From: SZUA-35 sp964351995
Lineage (GTDB): Bacteria > Actinomycetota > Acidimicrobiia > Acidimicrobiales > SZUA-35
NCBI GenBank assembly: GCA_964351995.1
Contig: CAYGQE010000018.1
Span: forward strand, 28,812-92,811
DNA: 64,000 nt
Reading direction: 5' to 3'
The notes under the pieces are model-generated. The model saw only the letters and a list, made by a program, of their open reading frames with translations, had not been told where the DNA came from and did no database searches. This document shows, piece after piece, positions 58,618 through 64,000 of the stretch (the stretch's first letter is position 1; every line of letters starts with the position of its first letter). The position numbers and the translations under genes are program-made.

Positions 58618-60381
58618 ATGGCGACCACCTCGAATGCTTCGATCCTTGCGATGTTGGATGAACTCGTGACGCTGACCGCGTTGAAGGAGGGCAGCCCTCA
58701 ATCGTTCAAAGTGCGCGGCTACGAGAAGGCGAAACAGGGCCTCCAATCTGCCGTCGGGCCGATCGCCGATCTTTCGCCCAGCGAGTTGATAGCGGTGAAA
58801 GGCGTTGGCAAGTCAACGGCCAGCAAGATCCGCGAATTCATCGACACCGGGTCGGTCGGCAAGATCGTGTCGCTTCGAGAGGAGTTTCCTGCAGAGGTCG
58901 TTGCGCTCAGCCGAATCCCCGGGCTCGGGCCCAAGACCTTGGCCCTGGTGCGCTCCGAACTCGGCGTCGAGAATGTCGAGGACCTACGGGCAGTCATCGA
59001 GTCCAAGCAGTTGCGGACCTTGCCGGGGCTCGGCGCTACCAGCGAAGCCAAGATCGCCAAGGCCATCGATCGCCTCGGGTTGACCGGCAAGGATCATCGC
59101 ACCCCGATTGCCGACGCCCTCCCGCTGGCCGAGCGATTGGTCGCCGATCTCGAAGCCATCGAGGGCGTCGAGGCGGCCCAGTACTGCGGTTCGCTCCGCC
59201 GATTCTCCGAAACGATCGGCGATATCGACATCACGGTTGCTGCCACGGACGGCCCGGCCGTGATGGAGGTCGTGCGTCACCATCCCGACGCCGTCGACAT
59301 CGTGGTCAGCGGTGACACCAAGACGTCCTTCCTCACCGCCGCCGGGTTGCAGATCGACGTTCGAGTGGTCGACCCGGAGCAGTTTGGTGCCGCGACGCTC
59401 TACTTCACCGGCTCGAAGGCCCACAACATCGAGCTTCGGCAGCGAGCGATCGATCGCGCAATGACGCTCAACGAATACGGCCTGTTTCGAGTTGACGTTG
59501 CGTCGGGCGAGACGGGGGAGTGTGTGGCTCGCTCGACCGAGGCGGAGATCTATGCCGCTCTCGAGCTGGCGGAAGTTCCGCCGACCATGCGCGAAGCCAC
59601 GGGCGAGGTCGAGGCGGCTGACCAACTGACCGAAACGACGTTGCCCGAACTGATCAAAAGAGAACACATCCGGGGGGATCTTCACTACCACACCGACCGT
59701 TCAGGTGATGGCCGTTCCACTGTCGCAGAGATGGTGGCCGTCGGCGCTGCAGCCGGCTACGAGTACCTGGCCATCACTGACCACGGCGAGGATCTTGCCA
59801 TCAACGGCTCGAGTGCAGAAGAGATGCTCGAACATCGCGAGGTCATCCGGACGCTACAGGCTTCGTATTCCGACCTTCGCATCTTGTGGGGCTGTGAGCT
59901 GAACATCGACGCCGACGGCGGACTCGACTACTCCGACGATTTCCGGGCGATGTTCGACTACACCGTGGCATCGGTGCATTCGCACTTCGACCAATCGGTC
60001 CAAGCCCAGACCGACCGGCTTCTGGCCGCCATCAGCGACCCGACTGTCCACTCGATTGGTCACCTCACCGGCCGCTACATCGGGCGGCGCCCCGGCATCG
60101 AGATCGATGTCGATGTGGTCCTCGACGCGCTGGTCGAACACGACGTTGCCCTCGAGATCAACGGAGCGCTTCAGCGCCTCGATGCCGCATCTGACGTCGT
60201 TCGCCAGGCGGTGGCGAAGGAGGTCAAGCTCGTGATCAACACTGACAGTCATCACACGTCGGAACTGGGGCGGATGGAGTACGGCGTCCTCACTGCTCAG
60301 CGGGGTTGGGCGCCCAGGGATCTCGTGATCAACACCTGGGAGCCCGCCCGCTTCTTCGACTGGCTCGAATCAAAGTCTTGA
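58618..60381 (+). CDS. polX: PolX-family DNA polymerase/3'-5' exonuclease with PHP domain
   Basis: 587 aa from the ATG at 58618. The 8-kDa and HhH regions (LIAVKGVGKSTASKIREFID, SRIPGLGPKTLALV) lead to the nucleotidyltransferase core CGSLRRFSETIGDIDITVA with the DxD pair, then GLQIDVRVVDPEQFGAATLY with the third Asp. The C-terminal PHP domain holds DLHYHTDRSGDGRST, LAITDHGEDLAI, VASVHSHFD, SIGHLTGRYIG and INTDSHHTSELG, the metal-binding set for the Mn-dependent exonuclease. Size matches bacterial PolX (about 570). Role: base-excision repair gap filling. HYHTDRS replaces the more common HMHTTxSDG. Confidence 0.95.
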   Translation: MATTSNASILAMLDELVTLTALKEGSPQSFKVRGYEKAKQGLQSAVGPIADLSPSELIAVKGVGKSTASKIREFIDTGSVGKIVSLREEFPAEVVALSRIPGLGPKTLALVRSELGVENVEDLRAVIESKQLRTLPGLGATSEAKIAKAIDRLGLTGKDHRTPIADALPLAERLVADLEAIEGVEAAQYCGSLRRFSETIGDIDITVAATDGPAVMEVVRHHPDAVDIVVSGDTKTSFLTAAGLQIDVRVVDPEQFGAATLYFTGSKAHNIELRQRAIDRAMTLNEYGLFRVDVASGETGECVARSTEAEIYAALELAEVPPTMREATGEVEAADQLTETTLPELIKREHIRGDLHYHTDRSGDGRSTVAEMVAVGAAAGYEYLAITDHGEDLAINGSSAEEMLEHREVIRTLQASYSDLRILWGCELNIDADGGLDYSDDFRAMFDYTVASVHSHFDQSVQAQTDRLLAAISDPTVHSIGHLTGRYIGRRPGIEIDVDVVLDALVEHDVALEINGALQRLDAASDVVRQAVAKEVKLVINTDSHHTSELGRMEYGVLTAQRGWAPRDLVINTWEPARFFDWLESKS

Positions 60382-60392
60382 CTCGAGGTGTC

Positions 60393-62027
60393 TCAGTTCC
60401 TCGAAGGAATCGCGTCGAGGAGAGCTGCGTCGTAGTAGAGCGCCCCGTCGTCGCCTGAGTCGCCGATGAACACCGAGTCGAGCGAGACCGATTCGTCACC
60501 GGGGACGAAGAACTGGACGAAGTACGGGTACGCCGTTCCGACAGGAATCTCGGCATCGGTCAGTGCCTGATAGCCGTTCGCCTGGAGTGGATCGTCCTCG
60601 CAATAGAAGGAATTCCACGGCATGGCCTGGCCACCAGCGATCAAGCCGAAGTCTGGTGTGTCGAAGCCATCGGTCACCGCACCTTCGGGGATGTCGGTGG
60701 GCGTGATCACGCCAACAACGGCGAAACAGCGCCCGGCGACGTCAGAGAAGCTGCTGACTTCAGTAGCGACCAGCCCGTCGATGAGGGACTCCCACGAGGT
60801 CTCGCTGAACGAGTCGGTGTAGGTGAAGCCCGCACCAGTCAACGGTGTGATGCCTTCGGGAAGCGTGCCGAGACTCGCCGACCGGTCGGCTGCAGGCAGG
60901 GACGGGATGACGTCGACGGAGAAGAACTTGGCGCCCCCGTCCTCGGTTGGATCACCAGCAATGATCGATTCGGCGGTCGCTCCCTCGGGAACGAAGAAGT
61001 CGACGTAGAACGGATAGACGGTGCCGAGGGTGACCTCTGCATCCCACAGTCGGCCGAAGCCAGCGAGTTCGATGTCGTCGGTTTCGCAATCACTCTCGTC
61101 CTCGATCTGGACGCCGGCAGCAACCGTCACAAAGTCGGGTGCGTCGAAGCCTTCCGACAGCTGGCCGTCGTCGATCTGGGTCGGGGTGAGCGTTCCGACA
61201 AGCACGAGACACGAACCCTCCTCGTCGACGAAACTGTCCTTCACACCCTCGACGACGCCGAAGAGCTCAACGTCCCAGGTCGTGTCGTCGAACTGGCCCT
61301 TGTAGGAGAACTGGGCACCAGCGAGTGGTTCGACATCGCCACCGGCACCGGACCCGGCGGCCACGACAGGGGCAGGGATGGAAGCGAGAACGTCGGTGGT
61401 GAAGTAGGTGACGCTGAGCGCATCGCTCGAATCGCCGAGCGACAACGCCACCGGCGTCGAGGCCGGATCGCCCTCGACGAAGAAGGTGGCGTAGAACGCG
61501 AACTCGGTTCCTTCGGTCACCTGCGCGTCGTAGATCGGTCCGTAGCCGGCGTCACGGAGATCATCGGCGTCGCAACCGAAGCTGTCATCGACGAGGACGC
61601 CATCGACGACAAGGCCCAGGTCGGGTGCGGTGAAACCTTCGCTGATCGAACCCTCACCGATGCGGACGGGGCTCATGATCCCGACAAGTCCATAGCAAAC
61701 ACCGACCTCATCACCTGAGTTGGTGGGTAGGTCGACGAGACCGTAAAGCTCGCCTTCCCAGTCGGTGTCGTAGAAGTCCTCGGTGTAGGCGAAACGAGCG
61801 TTCAGGATCGAACGTGGATCCTCGAGGGTGCCAGCGCCGTCGGCTATGGCTTCGGCGGCCTCGGTTGTGTCGGTGTCAGCGCTTGTCTCTGGCGCCGCCG
61901 TGGTTGCGACTGGCACCGTGGTTTCCTGACCGACTTCGACTGCTTCTTCGTCTCCGCTGATCAACGAGCAGCTGGACGCGACGAGCATCGCGAGAACGGG
62001 CAGGCTGAAAAGCCTGGTGAGCTTCAT
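60393..62027 (-). CDS. Lipoprotein with three tandem repeats of about 150 residues
   Basis: 544 aa from the ATG at 62027. Signal MKLTRLFSLPVLAMLVASSC with lipobox ASSC (Cys20), then an acidic Thr/Ala linker. Three similar modules follow, each beginning near ARFAYTEDFYDTDWEGELYG, AQFSYKGQFDDTTWDVELFG and AGFTYTDSFSETSWESLIDG, with a conserved Cys before LVGxxxP-like sequence and a second before a GY/GF motif. The repeats are DUF-like and unassigned. Likely cell-surface binding role. Gene order suggests no operon partner. Confidence 0.8.
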   Translation of the reverse strand: MKLTRLFSLPVLAMLVASSCSLISGDEEAVEVGQETTVPVATTAAPETSADTDTTEAAEAIADGAGTLEDPRSILNARFAYTEDFYDTDWEGELYGLVDLPTNSGDEVGVCYGLVGIMSPVRIGEGSISEGFTAPDLGLVVDGVLVDDSFGCDADDLRDAGYGPIYDAQVTEGTEFAFYATFFVEGDPASTPVALSLGDSSDALSVTYFTTDVLASIPAPVVAAGSGAGGDVEPLAGAQFSYKGQFDDTTWDVELFGVVEGVKDSFVDEEGSCLVLVGTLTPTQIDDGQLSEGFDAPDFVTVAAGVQIEDESDCETDDIELAGFGRLWDAEVTLGTVYPFYVDFFVPEGATAESIIAGDPTEDGGAKFFSVDVIPSLPAADRSASLGTLPEGITPLTGAGFTYTDSFSETSWESLIDGLVATEVSSFSDVAGRCFAVVGVITPTDIPEGAVTDGFDTPDFGLIAGGQAMPWNSFYCEDDPLQANGYQALTDAEIPVGTAYPYFVQFFVPGDESVSLDSVFIGDSGDDGALYYDAALLDAIPSRN

Positions 62028-62183
62028 GGTGGGTTCCCTCCCTTATGCAACGAGCGAATGTGTCGCTCGCTGTTTGACCACTGCAGGACCGTTCGGATGC
62101 AGCGGGGGAAGTGTAAACCGATTTTCGGGTTGCCCGCTGGATGACATCACGAGGCTCGTGAAGGGAGCAGCTCTGTTGTTGTT

Positions 62184-62210
62184 CGTGCCCGCAACCGTGG
62201 TGCGGGCACG
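62184..62210. terminator. Hairpin downstream of the DEAD-box gene
   Basis: CGTGCCCGCA (62184-62193) and TGCGGGCACG (62201-62210), perfect 10-bp stem with a 7-nt loop, 12 bp past the stop of the minus-strand helicase gene. No T tract. The rest of 62028-62222 holds nothing else I recognise. Confidence 0.65.
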
Positions 62211-62222
62211 AGGCGAGACGAA

Positions 62223-64000
62223 TCAGTCGCTGTAGCGGCGGGCTTTGGCCTTCTTGCCCCGCAAGTGCATGCCATGCATGGTCTTGATCACTTCGTCGAC
62301 TGCTCCCGAGGGAACACCGACCACGCTGTGGTGGTCAGAGATACGGATAGGCCCGATGTCTTTGCCGGACAGACCCGTGTTGTTCGCGATCGCACCAACG
62401 AGATCGCCGGGGCGAATGCGAGCCTTGCCGCCGACGCCGATGTAGACGAACTCGGTGTCGCCGGGGGTCGGGCGATCGCCCGGCTTTGCTTGGTAGCCGC
62501 CCTGGCCGCCCTGACGTGAGCTGGGCTTGCCGCCTCGATCGTTGCGACCGCCTCGGTCTCCCCGGTCGACGAGGGCCGGGATCTCGGCATCGTCCTTACC
62601 CGGATTCTTGAACTGGTGTAGGAGCTTGATGGCGGCGAGGGCAACGGCTTCATGATCATCGCCGAGTTCTTCGAGCAGCGTGCGATAGGTCGTGGTGCTC
62701 TCGGGGTCTTCGATGTTGCTGGCAACTTCGGTGGCAACGAGATCGCATGTTCGCTTGATCTTGCGGGCCTGGAGATCCTTGACCGACGGAAGGTTCTTGA
62801 CCTCGATCGTCTGCTTGGTGAGCCGCTCGACGTTGCGCAGCAGACGCTTCTCTTTGCCTTCGACCAACGTGATGGCAACGCCTTCGCGGCCAGCACGACC
62901 AACACGGCCAATGCGGTGGACGTAACTCTCGGGAGCGGTGGGAACGTCGTAGTTGACGACGTGGGTCAGCAGGTCGACGTCGAGGCCTCGAGCGGCGACG
63001 TCGGTGGCGATCAGGAGTTCCGCGGTGCCGTCACGGAGACGGGCCATCACCCGGTCGCGCTGGTTTTGGTCCATGCCGCCGTGGAGGGCCTCGGCCCGGT
63101 AGCCGCGAGCCAGCATCGTCTCGGTGAGATCATCGACGTCGGAACGAGTCCGGCAGAATACGAGCGCGGCCTGCGGCGATTCCATGTCGAGGATGCGGCC
63201 AAGGGCAGTGGCCTTGTGGTGTTTGCCCACGAGGTACACCGACTGGACGACGTCTTTGTTTCCCGGGGTTGCATCGCCTCGCCCGATGCGGACGCGGGTT
63301 GGGTTGTTCTGGTGCCGCTTGGCGATCGCATTGATGCGAGGCGGAAGTGTGGCCGAGAACATCACCGTCTGGCGGTCCTCCGGGGTGGCATCGAGGATGG
63401 CTTCGAGGTCTTCGCTGAAGCCCATGTCGAGCATCTCGTCGGCCTCGTCGAGCACGACAGTGTCGATGCGATCAAGGCGAAGGGAGCGGCGCTTGATGTG
63501 GTCGAGCGCACGACCTGGCGTGGCCACAACGACGTGGACACCGCGGTCGAGTTCACGGAGTTGGCGTTGGATGGGCTGCCCACCGAACACGGCGATGACC
63601 TTGATGCCCAGATGTTTGCCGTAGTCCTGGATGGCTTCGCTGACCTGGATAGCGAGCTCACGAGTCGGCGTCAGGATCAAGGCCCGAGGAATGGCCTTGC
63701 TGCCGTCGCCGATTTTTTCGAGGATCGGCAGGGCAAACGCAGCGGTCTTGCCGGTGCCGGTGGCAGCTTGACCAAGGAGGTCGACGCCGGTCAGGAGGGG
63801 AATGATGGTCTCAGCCTGGATTGGAGTCGGCTCGGCGTAGCCGAGTTGTTCCAGGCGAGACAGGAGCTTCGGGCTGAGTCCAAGAGCGGCAAAGCCGGTG
63901 AGGGCTTCGGTTGCGTCGGGCGCATCGGTATCGGCATCGAGGCTGGGTTCGGGTTCGGGTTCGGCTGCGGGGGGTTCGGGCTCGACGAGGAGTTCGGGTT
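62223..64000 (-). CDS. DEAD-box RNA helicase with C-terminal RNA-binding domain (5' partial)
   Basis: The frame stays open to the right edge of the window, so the N-terminus is missing (at least 592 codons). The visible N-terminal part is Pro/Glu/Asp-rich, then the Q motif GYAEPTPIQAE, motif I AATGTGKT, ILTPTRELA (Ia), VLDEADEMLDMGF (II, DEAD), MFSATLPP (III), VFCRTRSDVDDL (IV), IATDVAARGLDV (V) and YVHRIGRVGRAG (VI). The C-terminal region has an RGG-like linker (GDRGGRNDRGGK) and a DbpA-type RNA-binding fold (FVYIGVGGKARIRPGDLVGA). DeaD/CshA-like: ribosome assembly and mRNA decay, cold response. Its start lies beyond the window. Confidence 0.95.
   Translation of the reverse strand, partial: PELLVEPEPPAAEPEPEPSLDADTDAPDATEALTGFAALGLSPKLLSRLEQLGYAEPTPIQAETIIPLLTGVDLLGQAATGTGKTAAFALPILEKIGDGSKAIPRALILTPTRELAIQVSEAIQDYGKHLGIKVIAVFGGQPIQRQLRELDRGVHVVVATPGRALDHIKRRSLRLDRIDTVVLDEADEMLDMGFSEDLEAILDATPEDRQTVMFSATLPPRINAIAKRHQNNPTRVRIGRGDATPGNKDVVQSVYLVGKHHKATALGRILDMESPQAALVFCRTRSDVDDLTETMLARGYRAEALHGGMDQNQRDRVMARLRDGTAELLIATDVAARGLDVDLLTHVVNYDVPTAPESYVHRIGRVGRAGREGVAITLVEGKEKRLLRNVERLTKQTIEVKNLPSVKDLQARKIKRTCDLVATEVASNIEDPESTTTYRTLLEELGDDHEAVALAAIKLLHQFKNPGKDDAEIPALVDRGDRGGRNDRGGKPSSRQGGQGGYQAKPGDRPTPGDTEFVYIGVGGKARIRPGDLVGAIANNTGLSGKDIGPIRISDHHSVVGVPSGAVDEVIKTMHGMHLRGKKAKARRYSD

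Noticed and set aside
1..64000. CRISPR arrays, rRNA, complete insertion sequences or prophage
   Set aside because: No regularly spaced repeat-spacer pattern, no rRNA-like sequence, and no transposase, integrase or phage structural genes were seen.

Overview
The window is high-GC, densely coded DNA with small intergenic gaps, frequent GTG starts and 1-4 nt stop/start overlaps. Tandem DUF4214 proteins, many AMP-forming acyl-CoA ligases, an MMPL exporter and a SARP/BTAD-type regulator point to an uncultured actinobacterium, most likely Acidimicrobiia (Ilumatobacter-like). That placement is inferred from gene content only; there is no rRNA gene. Two runs of exactly 100 N show that this is a scaffold from a draft or metagenome assembly.

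Layout. 1-15.5 kb: a type IV prepilin fused to an F5/8 type C-like domain (cut by the left edge), gluconokinase, an amine-oxidase-like flavoprotein, a SEC-C/methionine aminopeptidase, a GT2 glycosyltransferase with a membrane partner, a DinB protein, an FG-GAP-like lipoprotein, an acyl-CoA ligase, two tandem DUF4214 secreted proteins, a 2-oxoglutarate/Fe(II) dioxygenase and a DnaJ-domain protein. 15.5-19.3 kb: an unknown 244-aa protein divergent from an 877-aa SARP-like regulator, which faces a 36-aa peptide gene with a strong Shine-Dalgarno. The two control regions share a 12-bp sequence with the palindrome GCGGTACCGC. I consider this the best candidate for an undescribed system. 19.3-24.6 kb: nitroreductase, acyl-CoA dehydrogenase, a gap-broken acyl-CoA ligase, a membrane-anchored protein and UppP.

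24.9-32.3 kb and 40.9-48.9 kb together form a one-carbon catabolic module. The first block is folD, an MttB-family methyltransferase without pyrrolysine, a dimethylglycine-dehydrogenase/GcvT-type flavoprotein, DUF971 and an acyl-CoA ligase. The second is a FadR-type GntR regulator with fhs and a MetF-like reductase, divergent from a second dimethylglycine-dehydrogenase/GcvT flavoprotein with etfB and etfA. Read together they suggest demethylation of glycine betaine or related N-methyl compounds, with C1 units oxidised on tetrahydrofolate (MetF, FolD, Fhs) and electrons passed to ETF. The substrate is inferred.

32.4-40.8 kb: TetR with an MMPL exporter, a FetAB-like ABC pair, an MFS permease, a VanY-like peptidase, and a DUF559/AbiEi-like protein flanked by two related structured repeats. 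48.9-64 kb: a membrane protein, a RecQ helicase fused to a phosphoribosyltransferase-like domain, a DHA2 MFS pump, a serine beta-lactamase-family hydrolase, pirin, an Rcp1-like response regulator with histidine kinase, a coiled-coil protein whose 3' end lies in 20-bp tandem repeats, PolX, a three-repeat lipoprotein and a DEAD-box helicase cut by the right edge.

Other structure: a family of REP-like palindromes (20017-20082, 32328-32413, 41844-41866), several hairpin terminators, and one assembly gap (27208-27307) that is an artefact, because the same 55 bases lie on both sides of it and their removal restores the MttB-family reading frame.
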